Below, piece by piece: positions 7,669 through 14,902 of a stretch of DNA of 64,000 nucleotides. Origin of the DNA: Psychroflexus montanilacus (GTDB lineage: Bacteria > Bacteroidota > Bacteroidia > Flavobacteriales > Flavobacteriaceae); assembly GCF_020164535.1 (NCBI RefSeq), contig NZ_JAIQZC010000002.1, forward strand, positions 124,001-188,000, given 5' to 3'. A program made the position numbers and the translations under genes. The notes under the pieces were generated by a model. The model had not been told where the DNA came from, searched no databases, and worked only from the letters and a program-made list of their open reading frames with translations. Position 1 is the stretch's first letter, and every line of letters starts with the position of its first letter.

Positions 7669-7700
7669 AAGTCAATATTAATATAGTCTATGATAATTAA

Positions 7701-7726
7701 ACGTATATTAGTCGTATAATATACGT
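7701..7726. promoter_or_regulatory. Palindromic operator candidate between recombinase and zinc-ribbon genes
   Basis: Perfect 10-bp arms ACGTATATTA (7701-7710) and TAATATACGT (7717-7726) flank a 6-bp spacer. It lies in the 64-bp gap between the divergent starts at 7668 and 7733, ending 6 bp before the latter ATG. TATAAT is embedded at 7715-7720. Position and symmetry suit a dimeric repressor or an autoregulatory site; it could also be a recombinase-binding site. Confidence 0.55.
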
Positions 7727-7732
7727 GTAAGA

Positions 7733-8110
7733 ATGAGTAATCATAAAACCTGTCCTGTTTGTGAGTCATCCGTAAAAGGAAGATCGGATAAGGTGTTTTG
7801 TTCTGTAAAATGTAAATCTATACACCAGTATGAAACTCGGCAAGAAAAAGAAGCTTTCTATTTAGAAGTAGACCGACAATTGAAGATGAATCGTAAAGTA
7901 TTGAAAACCTATAATTTGAGTGGATTTACCACGGTAAGAAAAGAACTACTGATCAATGATGGCTTTAATCCTAACTTTTTTACACACTATTGGAAAAATA
8001 GTAAAGGAGATATCTATCTTTTCGTTTATGATTATGGTTTTTTAGATTTGAAAAAATCAGGTAAAGAAAAATACCTAATTGTCCAGTGGCAAGAGTATAT
8101 GAAAAGATAA
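7733..8110 (+). CDS. Small zinc-ribbon protein (Bacteroidota family)
   Basis: 125 residues. The N-terminal zinc ribbon has CPVC at 7-10 and FCSVKC at 22-27, that is CxxC...CxxxC. A basic, aromatic C-terminal half follows with FTTVRKELL, FFTHYWKN and GDIYLFVYDYGF. I know the family as a conserved hypothetical of Bacteroidota; no function is established to my knowledge. It is transcribed away from the recombinase across a shared palindrome, which suggests coupled control. Confidence 0.75.
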   Translation: MSNHKTCPVCESSVKGRSDKVFCSVKCKSIHQYETRQEKEAFYLEVDRQLKMNRKVLKTYNLSGFTTVRKELLINDGFNPNFFTHYWKNSKGDIYLFVYDYGFLDLKKSGKEKYLIVQWQEYMKR

Positions 8111-8482
8111 AATTAAATTTAACCAAAAAATTTATTATAAATAATCTAAATTTAATATAATTGAATTTCATTATAAAAAATCTCGTGAATCTCAAAATAT
8201 CTATTAATAATAAAAAGGCGTTTTTTTTTAGAGGTTTTTGAAGTCAACTATTAAGCTTTAGTAAACTCTTGATAAATAGATTAAATTCTTACTTTCATAG
8301 GAATTTAGTCTATTTTTTCATTAAAATAATTCAGATTGGGTTCATTTATTATGGTTTATAAGTCTTTCACGAATAAGTACCAATAATTTATAAAACTTTG
8401 TTAAAAAGGGACTAATTCGGTGTCACCAAATTTGAAGAGGCGTTTTAAGCCTCGTAAACGCTAGCAAAATTAAATTCTGGAT
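8111..8482. other. Gene-free AT-rich stretch
   Basis: No convincing gene. The sequence is strongly AT-rich, with short runs of T near 8222-8230, and looks like a scar between the zinc-ribbon gene and the remains of a second integrative element. Confidence 0.4.
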
Positions 8483-8499
8483 AGTTCCTCTTTCTCCGC
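8483..8499 (+). other. Possible tRNA-Ser 3'-end remnant (attachment scar)
   Basis: AGTTCCTCTTTCTCCGC resembles the T-arm/acceptor 3' end of a bacterial tRNA-Ser with part of the T loop missing. It is followed by a rho-independent terminator and then an integrase fragment, the usual order at an integrative-element junction. No full tRNA can be folded, so this is a weak call. Confidence 0.3.
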
Positions 8500-8531
8500 T
8501 TCATTGAGTTTCAAACGAAACTTCAAAAATC

Positions 8532-8567
8532 AAAAAACCCTTTAAAGTCAGTCTTTAAAGGGTTTTT
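8532..8567 (+). terminator. Rho-independent terminator
   Basis: CCCTTTAAAG and CTTTAAAGGG (8538-8562) form a stem with a short loop, followed by TTTTT. No intact gene lies directly upstream, so it probably belonged to the tRNA-like remnant. Confidence 0.6.
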
Positions 8568-8610
8568 CATTTTCTAGACATTTTCAAAAGGCACATAGAA
8601 TATCAAAGTT

Positions 8611-8671
8611 TAGTTACCCTATTAGTTACCCTATTGAAATTTTAGGTTCGATTCCTAAAATAGGGTAACTA
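8611..8671. repeat. Direct and inverted repeats of TAGTTACCCTAT
   Basis: TAGTTACCCTAT occurs twice in tandem (8611-8622, 8623-8634). Its inverse, ATAGGGTAACTA, is at 8660-8671. An inner stem TTAGG/CCTAA gives one long hairpin from 8623 to 8671. It lies about 90 bases before the integrase fragment at 8762, so it may be an arm-type integrase site or control element. Confidence 0.5.
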
Positions 8672-8761
8672 AATTTAAAAAATTCGGAGCGAATTCGCCG
8701 ATATTACTGGAACTCGAGATGTTTTTAAATTAATCTTGCTCAAATTTAAAAACCTAAAGGG

Positions 8762-9010
8762 ATGTTAAAAGTAATCTATTTTATTAAGTCTGATAAGGTC
8801 ATGAAGAATGGCGAATGTCCAATCTATGCTAAGATTCAATATCAGCAACAGACGTTAACGATGAGTACCAAGCAAAGTATCACTTCAAAACGCTGGAATT
8901 TCACCAATAATCTTAGAAATCCACTAAAGCTTGAGAAAGAGAAAGTCATTAAGACATCTCTGGAAAGCTTTAAGCTTGCTTTTGAAAGAAAAATCAAGCG
9001 TGAATTTTAA
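8762..9010 (+). pseudogene. Integrase N-terminal fragment (Arm DNA-binding domain)
   Basis: 82 residues starting MLKVIYFIKSDKVMKNGECPIY match the Arm_DNA-bind_5 domain that opens Bacteroidota conjugative-transposon and phage integrases. The core-binding and catalytic domains are missing. The frame breaks at about 9005 into an unrelated coding fragment. It is the remnant of a second integrative element, unrelated to the recombinase at 6542-7668. Confidence 0.7.
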
Positions 9011-9401
9011 CGGAAAAGTTGGGAACGCAGTAGTTGGAGACAACAACCGTATTTCGATTAAAAATAGTCCGAAAAAACAAAAAGCAAAATATCCCGAAAA
9101 TTGTATTGGATTTGATAATGTTAAAGCAAATTATATTGGACATTTAATAAAAAGAAATAATGAATATAAAGAATTCGAAGTCGGAAAAGGAAATGTAAGA
9201 TATGGAGTTTTTGGCGCTCACTTAAAAAAGAAATATAAAATTGGACCAACTCGGACAATTTACAATGTTCCAATTGGAAAATTTGAGGAATTAAGCCAAT
9301 ATATTCAGTCAAGAATTGACGGAACAAAATTGGCTAAAGTCAAAGGAAATTCCCATAAGAATTATTCATATTTTGCCGAATTTGAAAAAGATGTCGGATA
9401 A
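9005..9401 (+). pseudogene. C-terminal fragment of a cassette gene, unknown product
   Basis: From the junction near 9005 the frame reads NGKVGNAVVGDNNRI and continues for about 130 residues to a stop at 9401. It contains ANYIGHLIKRNNEYKEFEVG, LKKKYKIGPTRTIY and YIQSRIDGTKLAKVKG. The fold is basic and without membrane segments; I do not recognise a named family. The start is lost. The following attC-type box at 9411 suggests that it was once a cassette gene. Confidence 0.5.
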
Positions 9402-9410
9402 AAAACTGTT

Positions 9411-9435
9411 GCCAACAATGGTAACCGTTGCACAA
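9411..9435 (+). other. Collapsed attC-like site
   Basis: The left box GCCAAC (9411-9416), then AATGGTAACC, then the right box GTTGCACAA (9427-9435) sit within 25 bp. The flanks match the ends of the full-length sites at 11135-13181 (for example CAACAATGG...ACCGTTG at 12547-12670), but the roughly 100-bp hairpin between them is missing. GTTGCACAA is the reverse complement of TTGTGCAAC at 11135-11143. Confidence 0.5.
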
Positions 9436-11134
9436 GCCACTAAAACTCAAAAAAATGAGTTATTTTAAGCCCTTTTCAGGGCTTTTATATTTTTAATTAG
9501 GTTTGATTTACGCTAAATTAAGTGGGCTTAAATCAAAGTTGATCAAGTGCTTAAGGGCTTTTATTTCAGAAAACAAAGACCGCAGAGCTTTTGCTCCACT
9601 TTTTACCCGCTTTTGAGTGAATTTCAGATACTTTTTCAGGTTATAAGCCATGGCTGAGAGGTGCATCACCTTGTTGGCTTGTTGTAGTCCGATGGTATTG
9701 ATCTTTCTTAATCCCATAAATTGAGTAAGAGTGCCGAAGACAGGTTCTACTGTACTTTGCCGTTTGGCTTTCATGTATCTGCCTTGTTTGCTTTCTACCC
9801 GCTCTATGTTTCGATCATACTCTTCTTTGTAGTAAGTCACTGAGAACTTCTTCTCTTTGGCTGTCCGTCCTAAACATTCTGCTTGCAACGGACAGCCTTT
9901 ACACTGTTTACTTGAACTTCGGTATTCTTTCTTTAAGGTAGCTGTTCGGTAATCTTTAAACACCTTTTTAAAGGGAATAATCTCTCCTTGAGGACAGATG
10001 TAATGATCTTGCTCCTGATTATATTTAAAACCTTCTGGACCGCCTCTGTAAGTCCCGTGAGCAGGAATAAAACTTTGCAATCCTGTACGTTCTAAAAATG
10101 CATAAATCTCTCCGCTACTGTAGCCTGCATCTGCAATACAATTCCTCCAAAGCAATCCTGTTTTTTGTAATTTTGGTTGTAATCGACCAACAATATCCTG
10201 AAGGTATTGGTTATCTTTCTTATCTGCATGATAAGCTCTGATATCGGTGATCACATGGTGTCCAGTATCAACGCTTAACTGACTTAGGTAATTCAGTTTT
10301 CTGGCTTTGCCTGGTTTAACACTAATGCGAGCATCTGGATCTGTTGGACTGTAGTGGGTCTTATTGCTGGTATAGCGAGCCCCTTTGTTTTTCGCCCCTG
10401 GACGGTAGTCCTGATCTTTTGACCATTTTTTGTTTCTGGACTTTAGGGCCGCCAGCTCTTGCTTATTAGCACTGATGCTTTGTTGCTCCTTACTGGCTTT
10501 GTTCTCTTTTGCCTTTCTATAAACTTCTTTATCTCGATGGCTGATGTGACGAACTTCTGCAAGATGACCCTCCAGATCCTGCTCAGGGACTTTGAGTTCC
10601 AGACTGTCCATAGAAGCATTGGCTTTTACGGGAGCCGAGTCTATGGCTTGGGTATGACCGCTCACCATACCTTTATCAATACACATCTTTAAAACTTTGG
10701 TGAAGACCTCTTCAAATATCTTTTCTGGAAAAAGCTGACGGGTTCTGCTGATAGTGGAGTGCCAAGGCAATTGATCATCAACATCGTAACCGATAAAAAA
10801 CAAAATATCTAAGCGCATACTACAATGTTCAATCAGTTTACGATCACTTATAATATTCTCTAAATAACCCACTAAACACAGCTTAAAGAACACAACTGGG
10901 TCTATGCTTTTTTGTCCGCTTGAACCGTAATAAGGTTTTGTCAATTCATACAGATAGTCTAAGTCCAACACTGACTTTAGCCTGCGATAAAAATTGTGTG
11001 CTGGGACTCGCTCACTCAGTAAAAATCGAGTAAACAATTTCTCTTGATAGGTCTTTTTTCCTTGCATTACTAAAGATAATCAATTCCAAACTTTTCAATG
11101 CCAATCAATTATATATATTTACAAGGAAAACGAG
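9436..11134 (-). mobile_element. IS1182-family insertion sequence as sole cargo of a cassette
   Basis: About 1.7 kb between the opening box GTTGCACAA (9427-9435) and the matching attC left box TTGTGCAAC (11135-11143). The only gene is the IS1182-type transposase. A hairpin with AAGCCCT...AGGGCTT lies near 9469-9487. I could not find terminal inverted repeats by eye, so the element's own ends are not fixed and some flanking cassette DNA is included. Confidence 0.55.
9508..11067 (-). CDS. IS1182-family transposase (DDE)
   Basis: 519 residues. The N-terminal DUF772-like domain has SIDPVVFFKLCLVGYLENIISDRKL. DDE residues are visible in HTQAIDSAPVKANAS (first Asp), NCIADAGYSSGEIY (second Asp) and STVEPVFGTL (Glu). 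A Cys cluster QCKGCPLQAEC before the Glu motif is typical of the family's zinc-binding insert. Full length and intact. It opposes the plus-strand cassettes around it. Confidence 0.9.
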   Translation of the reverse strand: MQGKKTYQEKLFTRFLLSERVPAHNFYRRLKSVLDLDYLYELTKPYYGSSGQKSIDPVVFFKLCLVGYLENIISDRKLIEHCSMRLDILFFIGYDVDDQLPWHSTISRTRQLFPEKIFEEVFTKVLKMCIDKGMVSGHTQAIDSAPVKANASMDSLELKVPEQDLEGHLAEVRHISHRDKEVYRKAKENKASKEQQSISANKQELAALKSRNKKWSKDQDYRPGAKNKGARYTSNKTHYSPTDPDARISVKPGKARKLNYLSQLSVDTGHHVITDIRAYHADKKDNQYLQDIVGRLQPKLQKTGLLWRNCIADAGYSSGEIYAFLERTGLQSFIPAHGTYRGGPEGFKYNQEQDHYICPQGEIIPFKKVFKDYRTATLKKEYRSSSKQCKGCPLQAECLGRTAKEKKFSVTYYKEEYDRNIERVESKQGRYMKAKRQSTVEPVFGTLTQFMGLRKINTIGLQQANKVMHLSAMAYNLKKYLKFTQKRVKSGAKALRSLFSEIKALKHLINFDLSPLNLA

Positions 11135-11275
11135 TTGTGCAACAGGCACACCGGCTATAGTTCATTGCTAGGTCACTGCCGACTTACGAAAATCACTGCG
11201 TGATTTTCTACTTGTGATTTATTTGCTAAATTAGGTGCCGAGACACGCAACAAACCATAGCCAACCCGTTATGGC
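11135..11275 (+). other. attC-like recombination site with internal hairpin
   Basis: The left box TTGTGCAAC (11135-11143) matches the start of its cassette at 9427-9435 in reverse complement. The stem arm GGCTATAGTTCATTGCT (11153-11169) pairs with CGCAACAAACCATAGCC (11246-11262). The right box GTTATGGC (11268-11275) opens the next cassette. Inside is a perfect 9-bp hairpin, GAAAATCAC/GTGATTTTC (11188-11208). Confidence 0.75.
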
Positions 11276-11296
11276 AAATTTAAACTGACAAAAAAG

Positions 11297-11701
11297 TTGA
11301 GAGAGAATAAGAACACAGAATATATTATTGAATTTGATAAAAATGGTTACGTAAAAATTACAGACTCCAAATTTGAATTTCACTGTGGAATTATAAGCGA
11401 ATATGAATTTATAGTACCGATTGAAGATATCAGGAGAGTTAATTTACAAGGTGAAGGCTTATCAAATAATAAAGGCTGTAATCCTTTTTCTCTGATTTTC
11501 AATTTATTGCCAGGTTTAACAGCGGATAATTTAATTGTTTATGGAGATTCTAAAATTGGGGATAACATACTTGTAATTCGTTACAAAACTGACAAACAAG
11601 CAAGATGGGTATCTAGAGAAATTTCATGGTCAGGAATTGATACTAATAAGGTTGAAAAAATTAAGCAGATATTAAGAACTAAGAATAAAAAATTGCCATA
11701 A
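11297..11701 (+). CDS. Cassette-encoded hypothetical protein, 134 residues
   Basis: No recognised domain. The protein is soluble, rich in beta-forming residues, with EYIIEFDKNGYVKITDSKF near the start and a glycine-poor core NPFSLIFNLLPGLTADNLIVYGD. The start is uncertain: the frame at 11297 uses TTG, and the frame stays open upstream (CTG at 11285). The cassette begins at 11268 and the only nearby ATG (11271) is out of frame. The TAA stop lies inside the attC left box GCCATAAC, as for the hydrolase cassette. Confidence 0.6.
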   Translation: MRENKNTEYIIEFDKNGYVKITDSKFEFHCGIISEYEFIVPIEDIRRVNLQGEGLSNNKGCNPFSLIFNLLPGLTADNLIVYGDSKIGDNILVIRYKTDKQARWVSREISWSGIDTNKVEKIKQILRTKNKKLP

Positions 11702-11831
11702 CACAGGCTATAATTCATTGCGGTTGAATTCCTTGGCGGAATTCAACGCTATTTTGCTATCTTTCGGTTACAACGGAAAGAATCCTGCGGATTTTTCCGC
11801 AACGAAATCATAGCCAGGAACGTTGTAAGGC
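11695..11831 (+). other. attC-like recombination site with two internal hairpins
   Basis: The left box GCCATAAC (11695-11702) is the exact reverse complement of GTTATGGC at 11268-11275, which opened this cassette. The stem GGCTATAATTCATTGCGG (11706-11723) pairs with CCGCAACGAAATCATAGCC (11797-11815). Internal hairpins are GTTGAATTCC/GGAATTCAAC (11723-11747) and one around GAATCCTGCGGATT. The right box GTTGTAAGGC (11822-11831) opens the next cassette. Confidence 0.8.
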
Positions 11832-11850
11832 ATTTGAAAATCGAAACTGA

Positions 11851-12534
11851 ATGGGAGTTTGGAACACTGAAATAAAAGGAAATGATACCACATTAGATAT
11901 TTACTCGAACTTTTTCGAGAAGTATAATAATGGAGGAAGTCAAGTTTGGGTTTCAAACGAAATAAAAACGGAATTTGCTGACTATTTTTCAGATTCAGAC
12001 GACCGCAATAATTCATTATTCGGACTTGCTTTGGCTCAATGGGAAACAAAGTCTCTTGAACCCGAAATTTTAAAGCAGGTAAAAGAAATAATTGATAGTG
12101 GAACAGACTTGGAATTGTGGAAAGAACTTGGCGCAGATGAAAAGACGATTCAGGAAAGAAAAACTGAATTACAAAACTTTCTGAAATTAATCTCGACTGA
12201 AAAACCAAAAGCGAAAAGAAGAGTTCGACCGAAATTTGAATTTACGACAAACGAACTCGTCCGAATTTCAACTGTTGACGGAACAAAGGAATTTAAAGTC
12301 AACGAAGAATTTACGAATGGAAAATATATCCATACAAGTGGAATAATGGAATGGAATTCTGGTGGTGGAGCTGGAATAATGTACTTTAATGGAGAAGGTA
12401 AAAAAGTTTCTGCCAAATGGATTGACAATAACAACTTGGAAATAATTCACGAACCGAATTTGAATTTTGTAAAAAAGGAGAATGAATCGTTTTTCCGAGG
12501 AAACGAAGTGAAAATAGAATATAAAACTGAATAA
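11851..12534 (+). CDS. Cassette-encoded protein, DUF4259-like N-terminus
   Basis: 227 residues. The first half (MGVWNTEIKGNDTTLDIY..., NNSLFGLALAQWETKSL, LWKELGADEKT) resembles DUF4259-type proteins, which begin MGxWGxG-xxxND and carry an AxW-ET/LxxQ segment; this is from memory and not certain. A basic linker KPKAKRRVRPK separates it from a beta-rich C-terminal half with SGIMEWNSGGGAGIMYFNGEG. No signal peptide. It starts 20 bases into its cassette; the stop is 6 bases before the attC. Confidence 0.65.
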   Translation: MGVWNTEIKGNDTTLDIYSNFFEKYNNGGSQVWVSNEIKTEFADYFSDSDDRNNSLFGLALAQWETKSLEPEILKQVKEIIDSGTDLELWKELGADEKTIQERKTELQNFLKLISTEKPKAKRRVRPKFEFTTNELVRISTVDGTKEFKVNEEFTNGKYIHTSGIMEWNSGGGAGIMYFNGEGKKVSAKWIDNNNLEIIHEPNLNFVKKENESFFRGNEVKIEYKTE

Positions 12535-12539
12535 AAAAC

Positions 12540-12675
12540 GCCTTACAACAATGGCTATAAGTAATTGCTGGTTCTCGCCTACTTCTGAAAATCCTCGCGG
12601 ATTTTCAGTTTGGTGTGTACTTGCAAAGTTAATCGCAAACCCACGCAACTACTCATAGCCGAGACCGTTGTGCGT
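12540..12675 (+). other. attC-like recombination site with internal hairpin
   Basis: The left box GCCTTACAAC (12540-12549) is the exact reverse complement of GTTGTAAGGC at 11822-11831. The stem arm GGCTATAAGTAATTGCTGG (12553-12571) pairs with CCACGCAACTACTCATAGCC (12642-12661). The internal hairpin is CTGAAAATCC/GGATTTTCAG with a TCGC loop (12585-12608). The right box GTTGTGCGT is at 12667-12675. Confidence 0.8.
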
Positions 12676-12716
12676 CATTTAAGAAAACCGTTATTTGATA
12701 AATATTTTGAGTTTAA

Positions 12717-13142
12717 ATGAAAAAATGGATTTTAATAATTGTTGGAATAATACTGATTGGAATAGTCGGAATTGGAATTAAAATTAACTCAAATTTGAAC
12801 AAACTTGGAGAAGCCTTTAACTCCGAACACTCTTTAAACGAATCGAATTTGATAATTCTTTCGGAATCGATTTCACCGAACAAAAAACATAAATATTACG
12901 AATATCAATTTGACAAAGGTGGATTAGGATATTCAAGTATTTTTTGGTCTGTAATTAAGAATGACGAAAATGAAACTGACCTTGGAAAAGGATTAATTTC
13001 GAAAGGCTATAAAGTAGTTGGATGGAATGAAAAAAATGAACTGAAATTAAAAAGACGGAATCCAACATCAGAACTCAACAATATTGCGAAATTGAAAAGC
13101 GGAACGGAATTTAACGGAGTGAAAATAAATATAGTGGAATAA
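12717..13142 (+). CDS. Cassette-encoded membrane-anchored hypothetical protein
   Basis: 141 residues. An N-terminal hydrophobic helix (residues about 4-24, WILIIVGIILIGIVGIGI) is followed by a polar domain that would lie outside the membrane. Motifs ISPNKKHKYYEYQFDKGGLGYSS and FNGVKINIVE are visible; I recognise no domain with confidence, though the SPNGKHKYYxYxxDxG pattern recurs in Bacteroidota hypotheticals. It starts 50 bases after the cassette junction at 12667. Confidence 0.65.
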   Translation: MKKWILIIVGIILIGIVGIGIKINSNLNKLGEAFNSEHSLNESNLIILSESISPNKKHKYYEYQFDKGGLGYSSIFWSVIKNDENETDLGKGLISKGYKVVGWNEKNELKLKRRNPTSELNNIAKLKSGTEFNGVKINIVE

Positions 13143-13149
13143 AAAACGA

Positions 13150-13181
13150 ACGCACAACAGCGCATCCTATGAAAAGCAATC
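13150..13181 (+). other. Truncated attC-like site ending the right-hand array
   Basis: The left box ACGCACAAC (13150-13158) is the exact reverse complement of GTTGTGCGT (12667-12675), so it belongs to this cassette. An arm GCGCATCCTATGAAAAGCAAT follows. No matching second arm or GTT box is found in the next 700 bases. The array has been cut here. Confidence 0.65.
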
Positions 13182-13553
13182 GTCCTGATCTTCATTCAAA
13201 TTTATACTATTTTTCTTTTAAGCCCTATCTCATTTATTACTAATCTTTAAATCACGTTTTATAAGGTTTGAAGCTTGTTTCACAGCTTATAAAATGTAAT
13301 AATAATAACTTGCTCCGCATCCCTTCGACGAGCTCAGGTCATCGCCTATGTGTGGTCAATAGATATCTACCGCCACCAGTACCGCACGTGCGGGAAGTAT
13401 AAGTTAAAAAAGTCAATCCACTTTCTAACAAATGTGGTCTAGCTTTAATTTAAAGGCTTAGCCACCTAAGCTGTTTTATGATATGAACTTTAAGTTCACT
13501 GTGAGCTTTGTTATTGGTTTATAATTTTATCTCTATTCTTCAATTTTCATCTT
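13182..13553. other. Gene-free scar between the cassette array and an IS remnant
   Basis: No gene or clear structure. The DNA changes character at 13320-13400 (GC-richer, ACCGCACGTGCGG near 13381-13393), consistent with joined debris. Confidence 0.4.
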
Positions 13554-13828
13554 TTATTGTATGACTCCTATTTCATAAGGTATTTCTGTTTTTATAACGG
13601 CTAAAGTTCTACTCAGTAGCTTTCTGGCTACTTTGACGACTATTTTCTTGGTATCCTTGCCTAAATGCTTTCTGTGATACGTTTGCATCACAGGATCTGT
13701 CATGGATTTATCTGTAATGCTGGATCTGCTCATGACGTCTTTTAAAAAGCTAAGGGATTTCTCTCGTTCCTGATCTGGAATTATAATGCTGGTGAGCCGT
13801 CCATCCTTAAGCTTACGGCTGATAATTT
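13554..13828 (-). pseudogene. IS110-family transposase remnant with internal deletion
   Basis: Read on minus, the frame runs from a stop near 13828 to TAA at 13554. It first shows GRLTSIIIPDQEREKSLSFL, like the N-terminal half of IS110 transposases, then jumps to a C-terminal piece, MTDPVMQTYHRKHLGK...KVARKLLSRTLAVIK, TEIPYEIG. The catalytic Asp/Glu sites are missing. It differs from the intact IS110 at 453-1421. A dead insertion-sequence scar at the array edge. Confidence 0.6.
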
Positions 13829-13863
13829 AAGTATTGATTTTATTGGTCACCACAATTAAAAAC

Positions 13864-14427
13864 TTAATAATACAATCTAAAATCCAGTAACCTGCAAAGT
13901 TTATATTGCTTTTGAAACATGCTTTCAACAACCTCTTTTAAATCATCATTTTCGTAAAACAGACTAAAAAACAAACGGTCAATGGTATAGGCACTGGATA
14001 CACTTTCAGAATGAAATCCATATCCAGAGATTGCTCTGGCACCAGTAACATCAATAAAATACTGACATTCTTCATCGGTAAGATCAAGAACCTTTAGGTT
14101 GGCGAAATGAATAACTTTCCCTTTCATTTGTCCTTCAAACAATTCTGCGATCTCTTCTATGCTGTAATAGTATCCGTTGATTAAAATGTTATTGGCTTCA
14201 CCTGGCAGAACCAAATAAATAATTTCATAATCCTGAAAATGATGATCATCATACAATAAGAAGTTCAGACTATCTTCCAATCCTTCTATAGTATCGCAAG
14301 ACTTGTATATACTGGAAATATTTTGTGTCAATGCTATGTTCTCCAGGATCTTAACTACTTCTGTTGTATCATGACGATCTGCATCTGGAACGGCTTCCAG
14401 GCAATAGATGAAATTTTCAATTTCCAT
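13864..14427 (-). CDS. DUF6642 family protein
   Basis: 187 residues, soluble. The N-terminus MEIENFIYCLEAVPDADRHD and the motifs YEIIYLVLPGEANNI, GYYYSIEEIAELFEG, HFANLKVLDLTDEE and VTGARAISGYG fit a conserved Bacteroidota family I know as DUF6642. No function is established. The alternating beta and alpha pattern with a conserved GARAISGYG loop suggests a caspase-like or Rossmann-like fold, which is inference. Single gene; the stop is at 13864, close to the IS scar. Confidence 0.7.
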   Translation of the reverse strand: MEIENFIYCLEAVPDADRHDTTEVVKILENIALTQNISSIYKSCDTIEGLEDSLNFLLYDDHHFQDYEIIYLVLPGEANNILINGYYYSIEEIAELFEGQMKGKVIHFANLKVLDLTDEECQYFIDVTGARAISGYGFHSESVSSAYTIDRLFFSLFYENDDLKEVVESMFQKQYKLCRLLDFRLYY

Positions 14428-14626
14428 AGATTAAATTTTTGTTGCGCTCTTAATTCATAACAAATTTAGTAGTTAAACTCCAGCTCCCCATATTCTCTTC
14501 TATCTTAAATTGTTTGGATCCAATTTGTCGGTAGAGGTTGTTTCTTTTGAAGATAGAATTACAATGTTAAGTTTGAAGTTGAATATGTTGTAAATTGGAT
14601 GCATCTAACTTTTAATCTTTCATACG

Positions 14627-14902
14627 ATGCATTATATCCTTTTTTACAAAGCTGTTGAAAATTATACCGAAAAGAGAGCACCCTTTAGAGAAGAACATTT
14701 AAAGCTTATTGAAGACTGTCACGCTAATGGTAGCTTGCTTATGGCTGGTGCAGTAGGTGAGCCAGCGGATGGTGGCGCTTTTATTTTTAAAAGCTACAGC
14801 CCAAAAGCTGCTGAGGAATTTGCGAAGAACGATCCGTACGTTAAAAATGGTTTGATTTCTAATTGGAATGTACAGCCATGGACTGTGGTGATTGGCGGGT
14901 AA
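14627..14902 (+). CDS. YciI-like protein
   Basis: 91 residues of the YciI/YCII fold, a small alpha/beta ferredoxin-like domain. Visible family features: MHYILFYKAVENYTEKRAPFREEHLKLIED with the conserved His of the HLxx segment, GSLLMAGAVGEPADGGAFIFKS, and the Asp-Pro pair in AKNDPYVKNGLISNWNVQPW. The family may have peroxidase or lyase activity through the His-Asp pair; the substrate is unknown. Confidence 0.85.
   Translation: MHYILFYKAVENYTEKRAPFREEHLKLIEDCHANGSLLMAGAVGEPADGGAFIFKSYSPKAAEEFAKNDPYVKNGLISNWNVQPWTVVIGG

Noticed and set aside
12150-12648. Minus-strand frames opposite the cassette gene 11851-12534
   Set aside because: Phe/Ser-rich composition, crossing an attC, and no plausible start; a shadow of the real gene.
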